A stretch of 64,000 nucleotides of DNA from assembly GCF_008728515.1 (NCBI RefSeq), contig NC_044976.1:218055467-218119466 (forward strand). Reading direction: 5' to 3'. This DNA is from Papio anubis (taxonomy: Eukaryota > Chordata > Mammalia > Primates > Cercopithecidae). The position numbers were made by a program, and so were the translations under genes. The first letter of the stretch is position 1. Every line of letters begins with the position of its first letter. Positions 22,558-35,356 of this stretch are shown here, piece after piece. The notes under the pieces are model-generated. The model saw only the letters and a list, made by a program, of their open reading frames with translations, had not been told where the DNA came from and ran no database searches.

Positions 22558-25226
22558 TCCCCCCTCTTTGAGAATTGTCACTAATTAGTGGGAGTTCTCA
22601 CTTTTATTTTTACTTTCTGAATCTCTTTGCGAGACAGAGTGATAGTGTTTTATGTAATACACTTGGGCTGAAGTTTTCTGAGGATCCCATGGTAGCTACA
22701 AAACCTTTTATCATTTGAAGGAGCAAGTGTAATACACAGGGGAGCAGCAAGCAAGTTTCTATTACCACTAATATACTTATAATGAGGGCTTTAAATTCTT
22801 TATAGCTGGAAACTGTTTTCTAAATGAAGACCTAGGATCAAACCTGTGTTAAACCTGCACAGGCACATGTATCAACTTTGTCATGTCCTAAGCAGGTTAG
22901 TTTTTCACTGGGTCTTAAAAGCTTTTTCTTAGTGAGTAACACAGTTTTTTTTTAATAACAGAAGTTTTTAAGAGCCAGATGCGTGAACTTGGGCCGTCTG
23001 TTTGGGGAAAGAGTCAGTTAAAGTAAAGTTATCTTCAGGCATTAACGCTTTTGCTTCTCAAGGCCATTGGTCTCTTACGTTAGCCTTTTTATAAACGTAA
23101 CATGAAGAAACATCCAGGCTGCCAGCACTGTTTTCAGACAACTGAGCAAATAGGCTTTTTCCTTTTTTTTTTTTCTACAGGAGGAGGTTCTGGTAACTTC
23201 TGGTTTATATGTTTAAAGAATGACTGCAAGACTCGGAATTGTTGCTGGGCTGGAGGGTCTGGGTTTGCTAAGTAGTATGTATAGAGTGGGGACACCTTAT
23301 ATAGGTGTTTCTAGCATGGTTATGGGGGGGTAACAGTAGCAAAACAATGTACAGTATATTCATATCCAGCGAGGACAAAAGAGGTCCTTACCTGGGAAAA
23401 AGATTGAAGACAGCAACAGAATAGAAAAACAGTTAGTATTACAGGAAAACTGTTAGTCTTAAGATTTTTAACTACATTGACTTGCTTGATGAGTCCTCAA
23501 GCTTTGGCCATGCGCAGACTGGTCAGCCTCCGGAGTGACCAGAGCAGGGCTGTCGTCCTCGGCAGCAGCTTGATCTCATCTCAGGATCAGCCGGGTTGGA
23601 TGATCTGCGTCCTGCTGGCTGGTCCACTTGTCCTGAGCTGCCGGTGTTCGCTGACTGGTGGATCCAAGACACAACACCTGCAACTTTAACAGCAGTGGGA
23701 GTGGACAAGGTTACAGTACAGGGCCCATCCTATATGGGTCCTAGAAAAATTAGATTTTACTTTAAACAGAGTCACTAGATTTAAAAGGGTGTCAGGCTTA
23801 TAGGCATTTTCATTTATTTAATTATGAATACTTTGTATGGTTATTTTTAAAGCCTGCATTTCCTTTTTTAAGGTTAATTCCTTTAGTTTCTGGAGATCAC
23901 CTTTAATCTGACTGATGATTTGGGGATGGCCAACCAAACAAAATCTTATAGGGCAAATACCTACTTTGTTTGGTGGGGGTGCCCCCGACTCAGAGGAGGA
24001 CCATAGGCAAAAACCTGATTTTATCATAAATGAATTTTCTGGCAATATTTTTTTTCAGTAGCTGCTCGAGTGTCCAGTTCATGCGTTCCACCTTTTCTTG
24101 AACTTTGTGGCTGATAGGCTGTGTGTAACTTCTATTTTATTTTTAATGGTCTTGTTAAATCTTGCACAATTTCAGCTATAAATGCTGGCCTATTGTCTGA
24201 CTTTAAAGTTAGAGGTAGTCTAAACCTGGGGATAATGTCTTTTAACAGTACTTTAGTCACTTGTACTTTTTCTGTCCTGGTGGGGAAAACTTTAACTTAA
24301 CCTGAAAAGGTGCAAACAAGCACTAGCGTTTACCGATAGCCTCCAGCACGGGGCAGTTCTGTAGTCTATAAGCAAGTTTTCACAAGGTACGGCTCTTTCT
24401 CCTGTTTAAGTTCCTTAGAGGAGGGGTTCTTCCCCCCGCCCTCTGCCCCCGCTGTGTAACTCTATTTAGTGGCTTAGCCTTCCATGAGAAACTGGAATCC
24501 AGATACAGCAGAATCTTGCTGCTTTTAACTTCTAATGTGACCATGGGCTCCTGGGAGCCTAATGAGAAGGTGCGTAGTCTGCCCTAATCTTTACATTCTT
24601 CAGCTCCTGTCAGCCTGAACGGATCAGTATTTGGTTCCTCCAAGGTGCGGCAGCCCTTGGCTGATGGCCTCTTCATCTTGCGGCCTTGGCCATTTCCTTT
24701 ATTGCCTTTTGAACACTTACCCTTCTAGTGTCCTTTCTTTTTGCATCTCGCACATTAATCTCTCTCTACCCTTGTCCGGCTCTTGAATCCTTGCCTAACT
24801 TGACTTCTTTCACATTTACATCCACGTCCACATGCTCTCACATTGCTAATTTCTCTTTTTCTAAGAGCTGTTGTGAAATATTGGCTTTTTTTCTCCATGC
24901 ACTGCTGTCTATCTCTCCTGTTTTCTTTTGATTCTCTTTTTTTTCACACTTACTTTTAGTCTTTCTTTTTCTTTTGCTCTTTCCCAGTTTTGTTCCTTGG
25001 TCACAGTTAACATACGCCTTGGTGGCCACTTTTATAGGCTAGGTGGCATTCGTGCCTGCAGTTTCTGCTTGATGTTACCCTGGACTTGCTTTACAAGTGA
25101 AGTTTCACTAGATACTGATTTTCAGCAGCCTCAGGGTTAAATGACATGTAAAGCCAGAATGCTTTATAGAGTCTCTTATAAAACTGTCTTAGGCTCTTGT
25201 CAGCTCCTTGAAGGATTCCTGAAATC

Positions 25227-25526
25227 TTTTTTTTTTTTTTTTTGAGAGGGAGTCTTGCTCTGTCACCTAGGCTGGAGTGCAGTGGCCGGATCTCAGCTCA
25301 CTGCAAGCTCCGCCTCCCCGGTTCACGCCATTCTCCTGCCTCAGCCTCCCGAGTAGCTGGGACTACAGGCGCCCGCCACCTCGCCCGGCTAGTTTTTTTG
25401 TATTTTTTAGTAGAGACGGGGTTTCACTGTGTTAGCCAGGATGGTCTCGATCTCCTGACCTCGTGATCCGCCCGTCTCGGCCTCCCAAAGTGCTGGGATT
25501 ACAGGCTTGAGCCACCGCGCCCGGCC
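25227..25526 (-). repeat. Young AluY of Old World monkey type
   Basis: On the minus strand it reads GGTGGCTCAAGCC, GGCCGAGACGGGCGGATC, AACTAGCCGGGCGAGGTGG and GAGATCCGGCCACTGC, the changes recalled for macaque AluYR. A clean target-site duplication (CCTGAAATCTTTT) flanks it. Confidence 0.93.
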
Positions 25527-26889
25527 CCTGAAATCTTTTTTATATTACTTGCTTTTTTCTAACAACTCTTAGACTCTGCAGAAGTGCTTTTCAGTACCTC
25601 TGCAAACGCTGAAGCTGAGTTGCATTCTTTGGGTGTTTCTTTCCTCTTTTTCCTAGAGTTTAACAAGCCCTTTTCTTTATATAATTTTTTTGCACTTGGA
25701 GGGTTAAACAGGCATACCGAGAGTCAGTGTAAATGTTTAGTCTTACCTTTACTGAGTTCTGAGGCCAAAATTAAAGTAATGAGCTCAGCTTAACGACAGT
25801 GTCCAGGGTTACCACCGCATATTCTGCACATCTCTCTCCTTGTGAGTTGATGAAGCTGTTCCCGTCCAAGTATAGCTCCTAGTCTACTGATGCCCAAGGC
25901 TGGTCCTGGAGGTCAGGTCTGCTGGAGTAAACTTGAGTCCAACACCTCTACACAGTCATGCTCGACAGGGCTCTAGCTGCCGGGAGCAAGGTGGCAGGTT
26001 CAGGGTATTTCCAGTTTAGTAGATCAGTGGTTGAAAAGGGCTGATAGATGAAAGTCTGTTGTCCCGCCAGATGTGGGCCTGGTCATTATAATAGACAGGT
26101 CCTCATATCTCCCTGAGAGGCATTTAAGTAGCTCGAGCAAGACCAGATCTGAGACCGCCCACTTGACTATCTTGACTTCCTTCCTTGGCCTCTCGAGGCT
26201 CCGATCCTCCCCTTTGAGGTGAGATCTGGGGCATGTTAGCTCCTGAATCTAGTTTCTGAGGGGTCTGTTGGCCTCGGTAAAGCGGGGTAGGCTGGGACAC
26301 ATGGAAAAAGAATTTCTATGATCTCTGGTGGCTCCTGCAAAACTGGCTTCTTTTGCTGTTTCTGGTACTCCCTTTTTTAACTCTGCGTCTGCTGGCGAAG
26401 TTGCTCTTACTTTTACTTTTGGCTGTTTTGCAATAAGCTGTTAAACAGGGCTAAATTTATGCCAGTTTTGTCTATATTCTATTTAACCATGAGTCAATAT
26501 AAAGGGATTTGATCTAGGTACACTGGCTGTCCTCCAACCTCTGTCACCACCTTAAATACATGGCCAATTGTTCCTTGTCTATAGCTCCTTCGGTGGGCTA
26601 TCCAACACCAAAAGAGGGCAGTTCTAATTCACAGAGAGATTTTAACCTCTAAGGGGTTAACTTAACTCTATAATCTCCTGCAAAACCTTTCTTAAGGTTC
26701 TGTAACATGCATTTTAATAGAGTAAGTTTTGATGATTTGATGACTTTCCCTTTTTCTTTTTGAATTTTTTTAAACACAGTTCCTAGCGGAGTGGGCTTAC
26801 TTTGTGTCTGACCTATTTTTCTCTTGAGATGAAACAACATTCACACTACAAAAAGGAAAGGGTAAAAAGTCACTCACTCATCTCATTCA

Positions 26890-27110
26890 CACTAAATCAA
26901 AATCAAAACTAAAACCAAAGTGTTGTTAAAGGCACACCTGTTCATCAAGCAATTTAAGCCAAGTCAAAATCAGAACCAAAACCAAAGTGCCAAGAAAGGC
27001 AGGCCTGTTTATCAAGCAATTCAAGTCAAGTCAAAATGAAAACTAAAACCAAAGTATCAAGCAATTAATTCAAGTCAAGTCAAAAACAAAAACCAAAGTG
27101 CCGGTACAGG
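26890..27110. repeat. About 67-bp tandem repeats near the ERV 5' end
   Basis: About three diverged units containing 'aaaaccaaagtg' and 'tatcaagcaattcaagtc'. Confidence 0.8.
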
Positions 27111-27439
27111 CACCCCATGGATGATCAGGGCACGCTTCCACTCAAATGGAGTGGGCAAGTTCCAAAGACCAGTCTTACCAAGTTTCAGATGTCCGGACTT
27201 AAAGTGCCAGTTCCTTCCTGGTGTTCAGACCCTGTGTGGATCCTCCATGGGGACCTGCTGTGCACTGCTCTGACGAGGTGTTCCACCGGGGCAAATGCCT
27301 ACCCGGGAGCGCTCTCAGGATCCGCATTGCTCAAGCTGGCCGGAGTCCCCTGCAGGGATGCTCCACAGGGCAGGCCTAAGCTGCCTAAGGGGCTGCCTCG
27401 GCTGTCCATTTATCACCTCACTTCCCGGTCAGGGGCAGA

Positions 27440-28815
27440 AACTTAAGGACAAGCCTTGAACAAAGCTCCTCAGACACCAGATTAAAAGAAAGGGTTTTTT
27501 ATTGACGGAGTGTCCATAGACTCCTTCTTAAGAAACCAAGCTCCCGAAAAACACTTGTGGCCTTTTTAAAAGGCTTACAACTGTATGAATGTCTTCTTTT
27601 GAGAAATGTCTATTCATATCCTTCATTCATACAGCCAACAAACAGATGAAAAAATGCTCATCATCACTGTACATCAGAGAAATGCAAATCAAAACCACAA
27701 TGAGATACCATCTCACACCAGTTAGAATGGCGATCATTCAAAAGTCCAAGGGAAACAACAGGTGCTGGAGAGGGATGTGGGAGAAATAGGAACACTTTTA
27801 CACTGTTGGTGGGATTGTAACTAGTTCAACCATTATGGAAAACAGTATGGCGATTCCTCAAGGATCTAGGGCAGAATGTACCATGACCCAGCCATCCCAT
27901 TACTGGGGATATACCCAAAAGGATTATAAATCATGCTTAACATAAGACACATGCACCGCATTATGTTTATTGCAGCACTATTCACAATAGCAAAGACTTG
28001 GAATCAACCCAAATGTCCATCAGTGACAGACTGGATTAGAAAATGTAACATATACACATGGAATACTATGCAGCCATAAAAAGGATGAGTTTGTGTCCTT
28101 TGTAGGGACATGGATGCAGCGACCATCATTCTCAGCAAACTATCACAAGAACAGAAAACCAAGACACCACATGTTCTCACTCTTAGGTGGGAACTGAACA
28201 ATGAACACACTTGGACTCAGGAAGGGAACATCACACACGGGGCCTATCATGCAGAGGGAGGGAGAGTTGCATTGGGAGTTATACCTGATGTAAATGGCCG
28301 AGTTGATGGGTGCAGCACACCAACAAGGCACAAGTATACGCATATGTAACAAACCTGCCGCGTTATGCACATGTACCTACAACACAGTATAATAATAATA
28401 AATAAATTTAAAAAAAAGAATGAAGTTAAACCTTCAATCTCAAAAAAAAAAGAAAAAGAACACAACTTTAAAGGGGTCATTGAAAGAGATTAAGTGATAA
28501 ATCAGCAAGCATAGGAGGCATTGATACAGGGGCTACATGCACTCAGCTAGCAGACAAAAAGTTTTACAACACTTTCATACAGTGTCTGGAATTTACAGAT
28601 AACACACAAGTAGTTTGGAGTCAGGGGTTGATGTTATTATTATTACTTTTTTTTTTTTTTTAACTCCCTAGGGCGGTGGTGGTTAGTCAAGGTTGTCCTG
28701 GCTATTTATCTTGCATTCTTTCTAACTTTTTGCTTTCTCTCTTTCCTCCTGTCTTGTGAACTAGGCAAGATTACAGGGAGGAGGCAGCAGGAGAAATAGT
28801 GGTCTCCTTCCTTAG
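27440..28815 (-). repeat. ERV1 5' LTR, split by an L1
   Basis: LTR text lies at 27440-27581 and 28456-28815. Removing the L1 gives about 500 bp collinear with the other LTR. Confidence 0.8.
27582..28455 (+). mobile_element. 5'-truncated, 5'-inverted L1 in the ERV LTR
   Basis: 27624-28415 is a plus-strand primate L1 3' end (ORF2 end and 3' UTR). 27582-27623 is ORF2 sequence in reverse, adjoining it, as produced by twin priming. The short flanks 'acaact' on both sides are a plausible target-site duplication. Confidence 0.85.
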
Positions 28816-29226
28816 ATATAGAAACATTTGCTACACTGCGTTTATGCTATTCCAGGGGCCAGTTTTGTTATTGTGTGTCAGTTCATAAACACCTCTTCCA
28901 AATGAAGGTGACGTTGGCACATCTTTATGAGTGATAAATGCCACTGTCACCCTGAAATGTGATTTCCCCGTCAAGCTCCTGCCTGCTGGAAAGTGAGAAT
29001 TTCTGTTCATGGTATAAGTAGAGATCATATATCATACCACTAGTAATGGCTGCAAGACAGCCAATGGAAATCTTTGCAAAGCCTTGAAATCATACACGTC
29101 TTGGAGCTCCTTCAGAAACTAGAATGTCACTGATTTTCTCTTCTTTGGCAGATTCCTTATTTTCTGAAGATTTTGGCATTTTTCTTTAACGCAGCTCTAC
29201 AATTGGTCCTTATTCATCTGCCATCG
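28816..29226 (-). pseudogene. DPY19L4 retrocopy, 5' part with degraded start
   Basis: The ATG at 29224-29222 begins M-A-D-E followed by a stop, then MPKSSENKESAKEEKISD and later TFQGDS and YELTHNNKT, matching the DPY19L4 N-terminus from memory. Frameshifts and stops are frequent. The segment breaks after codons equivalent to Q-M-(S/F)-L-Y, and the next residues P-E-L appear 6.7 kb away at 22074, which places the ERV insertion point. The 5' UTR may extend to about 29350. Confidence 0.87.
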
Positions 29227-29395
29227 TCCACTCAGGGTGCAGGGCATCCCTCCAACTCCCTCATGGCCTGGAGTCTCACTCCCTCTGCCTGGCGGAACCC
29301 CCCCACCTTGGCCCACTCATAGCCATCACACCCCCACTGCCTGACCTGCCCACTTCAAGGTATATTTTTGATGAAAAATATTATAAATAAAATAA

Positions 29396-29685
29396 TTTTT
29401 TTTTAGATAGAGTTTCACTTTGTCACCCAGGCTGGAGGGCAGTGGCGTGATCTCAGCTCACTGCAACCTCTGCCTCCGGGGTTCAAGTGATTCTCCTGCC
29501 TCAGCCTACCGAGTAGCTGGGACTACAGGTGCCTGCCACCATGCCTGGGTAGTTTTTGTATTTTTAGTAGAGACGGGGTTTCACCATGTTTGCCAGGCTG
29601 GTCTTGAACTCCTGACCTCAGGTGATCCACCCACCTCAGCCTCCCAAAGTGCTGGGATTACAGGTGTGAGCTATCGCACCCAGCC
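29396..29685 (-). repeat. Alu
   Basis: Minus-strand full-length Alu, from 'tttagatagagtttcac' to 'cgcacccagcc'. Confidence 0.95.
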
Positions 29686-30484
29686 AAAAATAATTGTATA
29701 TGGAAAGAAAATCTTGTATGATAATTTTTTGCCCTAAAGTAAAATAGCTGTTTAGGAAAGAGAGAAACGTAAGACAAGTCAGACGGTCTAAGCATGTGAC
29801 AGCCTATATAAGTTGTAATAAGGTTCATGAAGGAGAATTTACAAGAGGAATTTTGTATGTGATTAAGTTGACTATAATTCAAAGGGAATTATTTATAATA
29901 ATCTCTCTAGCATTAGTCCCCTATGTTAAAACAAGTTTTTCTTAAGGTACTCATTTGCTCTTAATGAATTACAAAATGTTTCTTTTTAACTTTATAACCT
30001 CTTTTTTTAATTCCTCAGACTCATATCTCAGAGCTTCAACTTTTGCTGTGTCTCACTGCTTTCAGCTTGTTCTCTCCTTGAGAAGGCTTAAAACGAAGCC
30101 CTAAAACTCTCCTTTACTTTTTTCATCAGCTCCTGTAACTTTTTTCCTCCACTTATAACTATTGTTGTGGCCTAATGCTAAAAGGTTTTATCTTAAAGGA
30201 CCAGAAAAGCAATATTTTCCTCCAGTATAACTTGATTCTGTGCTCTGGGCTTTTCTTGATATGTCTAAATTTTGCAATGTGATCAGGACACTTGTCATAC
30301 AGTTACTAAGAATTATGTAATTCCTTGTTATACTCATAACCTTGAACACATTCTTCCCGATTAAATTGAAGTAATTTCTTTCATCAGGTTTAACTTCCAG
30401 GTTATCTAATGGGTTTCCCATAAGGAGAACAGCATGTTATGTTTTGTCAAAATAATTCCTATGCTGCTTTTTTGTTGGTTTGTT
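29686..30484. other. AT-rich intergenic DNA, unassigned
   Basis: No gene or repeat recognised with confidence. Confidence 0.45.
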
Positions 30485-30698
30485 GGTTTGTTTGTTTGTT
30501 TTTGAGACAGGGTCTCATTCTGTCTACCAGGCTGAAGTGCAGTGGCACAATCTTGGCTCACTGCAGCCTCGACCTCCCAGGCTCAAGCAATCTTCCCACC
30601 TCAGCTTCCCAAGTAGCTGTGACTACAGGAGTGTGCCACTATACCTGGGTATTTGTGTATTTTTTGTAGAGATGGGATTTCACTATGTTGGCTAAGCA
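30485..30698 (-). repeat. Truncated old Alu
   Basis: Minus-strand Alu ('gagacagggtctcattctg') that stops at 'gggatttcactatgttggct', so its left-monomer start is missing. It is preceded by a (TTTG)n tract. Confidence 0.9.
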
Positions 30699-31489
30699 AG
30701 CTATGTTGTCTTTATTGGGTTTTCAACTGCCTAGAAAAAACAAATCTAAAAGGGTTAAGGTTTTTACATCCATTGCAACCTTCTATATTGCCTTTAATGT
30801 CTTCTGATGATCACTTTGGTTAAATGAGTATTATTTTACAATGACCTGTGATTCTGTTTTAATCAAATCCTTTGAGTATTTTAACATCTTTGACAGACAT
30901 CTTTAAAACTGAATCCAGAATTGTGTCTGACCTTTTGCCCAAAGCGATATAAATTAAACACCATAAGATTACAAGATCTTTTTGCAGCTTCCAGTCAGGT
31001 CGTGGACTCCAGTATCACTATCTCCAACCCCTTAAAAAGGTCCTTATCAGGTGCTATTAACTAATCCTTGTGCTGTTAAATTATACAGCTTTGACTCATG
31101 GGCGCACATATCTTATCCAAAGAAGACATTGACTCCTGCCAGTATCTGACACCCCAACTCAAGTTCATTAGAGCCTTGTCTCTGGACCCAATCAAAGGTG
31201 ACAACCAAAGTAAACAGCTTTTATGAGACACAGGGACAGGCCAGTATTCAAAATCATTAGGATTCATTTAACAATTTTGCCTTTATCTAAAATAATATAA
31301 TTTGTTCCATGCCTTGATACTAAATAACTTAAATGTTTAATTACATTTAAGCTTCCTTTTCTGCCATTCTCAGAACTAGGCAGGGCTTATGACATTTTGA
31401 TTTAAAACTTTGCTAATTATTTATATTTTGTTTCACCTCTAAAAATCTAAAACTGTTCTATCCCTCCAGGCCCAGGGACTGTTACAGAC
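30699..31489. other. AT-rich intergenic DNA, unassigned
   Basis: No convincing feature; probably old ERV or L1 derived sequence. Confidence 0.4.
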
Positions 31490-33177
31490 GAGATGCGACA
31501 CAGCTTGGCTCTGCATCTTCACCCCAGTCTCATCTCGAATTGTAATCCCCACATGTCAGAGGAGGGGCCGGGTGGGAGATGACTGAATCATGGTGCAGAT
31601 ACCCCCCTTGCCGTTCTCATAATAGTGAGTTCTCATGATTTTTTGGTTGTTCTACAGTGTGTGGCACTTCCTTCTTCTCTCTCTCCCTCCTGCCACCATG
31701 TAAGCTGTGTCTTGCTTCTCCTTCACTTTCCACTGTGATTGTAAGTTTCCTGAGACCTCCCTACCCATGTGGAACTGTGAGACAGTTAAACTCTTTTCTT
31801 TATAAATTACCCAGTCTCAGGTATTTCATTATGACAGTGTGAAAATGGACTGATTGAGAAAATTGGTACCAGGAGAGTGGGGCACTGCTATAAAGATACC
31901 TGAAAATGTGGAGGTGACTTTGGAACTGGGTAATGGACAGAGGTTAGAACAGTTTGGAAGGCACAGAAGAAGACAGGAAGATGGGAAGATGTGGGAAAGT
32001 TTGAAACTTCCTAGAACTTGTCAAATGGTTGTGATGAAAATGCTGATAGTGATATGGACAATGAAGTCCAGGCTGAGGAGGTCTCACATGGAGATGAGAA
32101 ACTTATTGGGAACCGGATTAAAGGTCACTCTTGCTGTGCTTCAGCAAAGAGACCCATGGCATTTTGCCCCTGCCCTGGAGATCTGTGGAACTTCGAATCT
32201 GAGAGAGATGATTTAGGATATCTGGCAGAAGAAATTTCTAAGCGGTAAAACATTCAAGACATGACCTGGATGTTCCTAATAGCATATAGTCATATGTGTT
32301 CACAAAGAAATGATCTGAAATTGGAACTTATGTTTAAAAGGAAGCAGAGCATAAAAGTTTGGAAAATTTTCAGCCTGGTCATGTGGTAGAAAGGAAATGC
32401 CCATTTTCCGGGGAGGAATTCAAGCCCAAGCCAGCTGCAGAAATTTGTGTAAGTAATAAGAAGCCAAATGTTAACAGCCAAGAAAATGAGAAAAATGTCT
32501 CGAGGGCATTTCAGAGACCTTCATGGCAGCCCCTCCTATCATAGGCCCAAAGCCTAGTAGGGAAAAAAGATTTTGTGGGCCAGGCCTAGGATCCAGCTGT
32601 TCTGTGTAGCCTCCAGACTTGACAGCCTGCATCCCAGCCACTCCAGCTCCATCCACGGCTAAAAGGGGCAAAAATACAGCTTAGACCATGACTTCAGAGG
32701 GTGTAAGCCCAAGTCTTGGTGGTTTCCATGTAGTGTTGGGCCTGTGGGTGCACAGAAGGTAAGAGTTGAGATTTGGGGATCTTCACCTACATTTCAGAGG
32801 ACGTATGGAAACTCCTAGATGTCCAGAGACATCCCCACCAAAATCTCATCTCAAATTGTAATCTTCATGTGTCAGGGGAGGGGCCTGGTGGGAGGTAATT
32901 GAATCATATGGCGGGGAGAGTGAGTACTTCCCTCTTGCTGTTCTAATAGTGAGTGACTTCTCATGAGATCTGGTTGTTTGAAAGTGTGTGGCACTTTCAT
33001 TTCTCTCTCTTTCATGCCACCATGTAAGACATGCCACTTCACCTTCTGCCGTGATTGTAAATTTCCTGAGGTCTCCCCAACCATGTGGAACTGTAAGTAA
33101 TTAAACCTCTTTCCTTTATAAATTACCCTATCTCAGGTATTTCTTTATAATAGTGTAAAAATGGACTAATAGAAGGC
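31490..33177 (+). mobile_element. MST/THE1-type MaLR element: LTR, internal, LTR
   Basis: LTRs lie at about 31490-31850 and 32820-33177 ('ctcatctcaaattgtaatc', 'gccaccatgtaagac', 'ctttcctttataaattaccc'). The internal part begins at 'aattggtaccaggagagtgggg'. MaLR internal regions are long decayed, and no useful frame remains. Confidence 0.88.
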
Positions 33178-34402
33178 GGGTTTGTAAGAGTGCAAGGGCT
33201 GGGTTTTGGAGGATAAAATCAATTCAGACCCTCCAAATCAAGCATCTAGGGAACACTGATGCAAGGGGTGGGCTCTCAAGGCACTCAGTAGCCTCTGTGG
33301 CTCTGCACGGTACAGCTCCTGTGACTACTTTCACAGCTGGTGTTGAGTGCTGCACCTTTTCCAGGCACATGGTGCAAGCTATCACTAGATCTGCCAGCTA
33401 CCCAGATCTCTAGGTTCCGGAGGATGGTGGCCCTCTCATCACAGCTCCACTAGGCAGTGCCACAGTAGGAACTCTGTGTGGGTGCTCTGACCCCGCATTC
33501 CCTTCCTCACTGCCCTCGGAGAGTTTCTCCATGAGTGCTGCAAATTTTCCATATCTGTACACTTTGCTTCCCTTTTAAACATAAGTTCCCATTTAATACC
33601 AATCTCTTTGTGAGTGCATATAAGCATACACTTTCAGAAAGAGCCAGGTTACATATTGAACGTTTTGCTGCTTAGAAATTTGTTCTGCCAGATACCCTAA
33701 ATCATCTCTCTCAAATTCAAAGTTCCACAGATCCCTAGAGCAGGGGCAAAATGCCACCAGTCTCTTTGCTGACGCATAGCAAGAGTGACCTTTACTCCAG
33801 TTCCCAATAAGTTCCTCATCTCCACGTAAAACTTCCTCAGCCTGGACTTCGTTGTCCATATCACTTTCAGCAGGTTGGTCACAGCCATTCCACAAGTTTC
33901 TAGGGAGTTTCAAACTTTTTCATATCTTCCTGTCTTCTGAGTCCTCCAAACTGTTCCAACCTCTGCCCATTACCCAGTTCCAAAGTTGCTTCCACATTTT
34001 CAGGAGTCTTTACAGCAGTGCCCCACTGTCCTGGTAGCAATTTTCTGTATTACTCTGTTTTCACACTGCTATAAAGAACCACCTGAGACTGGTAATTTAC
34101 GAAGAGAAGAGGTTTAATTGACTCACAGTTGCACATTGCTGGGGAGGCCTCAGGAAACTTACAATCATGACGGAAGATGAAGGAGAAGCAAGGCATGTGC
34201 TACATGGTAGCAGTAGAGAGTGAAAAACGAGGGGAGAACCCATCAGCCCTCATGAGAACTCACTCACTATCATGAGAACAGCATGGGGAAACCGCCCCCA
34301 TGATCGAATCATTTCCCACCAGGCCCCACCTCTGACACATGGGGATTACAATTCAAGATGAGATTTCAATGTGGACACAGAGCCAAGAGCCGAGCCATAT
34401 CA
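33178..34402 (-). mobile_element. Second MST/THE1-type MaLR copy, opposite orientation, one LTR
   Basis: The LTR at about 34045-34402 and the internal sequence 33178-34044 are reverse complements of the neighbouring element's parts (for example 'ccaggacagtggggc' mirrors 'ccaggagagtgggg'). The distal LTR of this copy is absent. Confidence 0.85.
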
Positions 34403-34720
34403 GTAGCTGAGTCCATGGGTTGAGGCAAGAAAATTCATAAAGGCTCTGAAATCACCTGTTATCCTGACGAGCAGGGATTTTCAATCCAAATGTCAGGAAC
34501 AACATAGAAAGGACAAAGGAACCAATCTACAGTGCCCACTGGCCATGATGTGGCAATCTGAATATCGAATATTTTATTTTAGCAAGACTTTGAACGATAG
34601 CATGTTTCATAATGAGCTTAAAAGAAAAAAAGGTAACATTAACATATTTAAAGCCAACTTGGGCAAGGGGTGAATATAATTAAATATGTTTTATTTTTAT
34701 TGATTTTATCAAGTAGGGAA
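34403..34720. other. AT-rich spacer, unassigned
   Basis: No feature recognised. Confidence 0.45.
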
Positions 34721-34721
34721 A

Positions 34722-35212
34722 TATGGTAGCCTGAATAACCCTCCACACCTATCAGTTTCTAATCCCTAGAACTTGTGAATGGTACTTTATATGGCAAAGG
34801 CTTTACAGCATAATTAAGTCAAGAATTTTGTGTTGAGGAGATTATCCTGAATCATGTTGATGGAACCTAAATGCCATCACGTGTATTCTTATAACACAGA
34901 ACCGGGGGGAGATTTGAGATAGACGATGAGGAGAAGGCAGTGTAATCACAGAGACTAAGATTAGAGTGATGTGGCCACAAAGCAAGGAACACCAGCAACC
35001 ACCAGAGGCTGGAAGAGGCAAGAGACGGATTCTTCCCAAGAGCATCCAGAGAAAGTATGGCCCTGCTGACACCTGGATTTCAGCCCAGTGAAGCAGATTT
35101 CAGACTGCTCACCTCCAGAGCTGTGAGAGAATAAATGTATGTTGTTTCAAGCTACCAATAGCTTGTATGGTAATTTATTATAGCAGCCACAGGAAGCTAA
35201 TTCAGGATGTAT
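34722..35212 (+). repeat. MLT1-type MaLR LTR
   Basis: It starts 'gaataaccctccacacc' and ends with 'ataaatgtatgttgtttcaagc' and 'ggtaatttattatagcagcc', typical for MLT1. Confidence 0.8.
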
Positions 35213-35356
35213 TAATACAAAATGAGTGTTTTGTTACTACTAGTGGTGTCTGTTTTTAAAGTATGCAACTTTTTCTGTGTAAGTTAAAGGAAGGAGTAAT
35301 AATATTAGGAGCTAATGCTAAATGTACCAAATAATAGCTGATAAAACAAGAATGTG

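Larger units (their letters stand above)
22075..28815 (-). mobile_element. ERV class I (gammaretrovirus-like) provirus, defective
   Basis: Two related LTRs, at about 22075-22557 (3') and 27440-28815 (5', enlarged by an L1), flank about 4.9 kb of decayed internal sequence on the minus strand. A gag-like stretch is visible near 25.9-26.3 kb and an integrase-like stretch near 24.06-24.3 kb. Both are riddled with stops, and no open retroviral frame of useful length exists. The LTRs differ at many sites, so the insertion is old. It lies inside the DPY19L4 retrocopy with a short ATAT-type duplication at the edges. The family name was not assigned. Confidence 0.8.
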
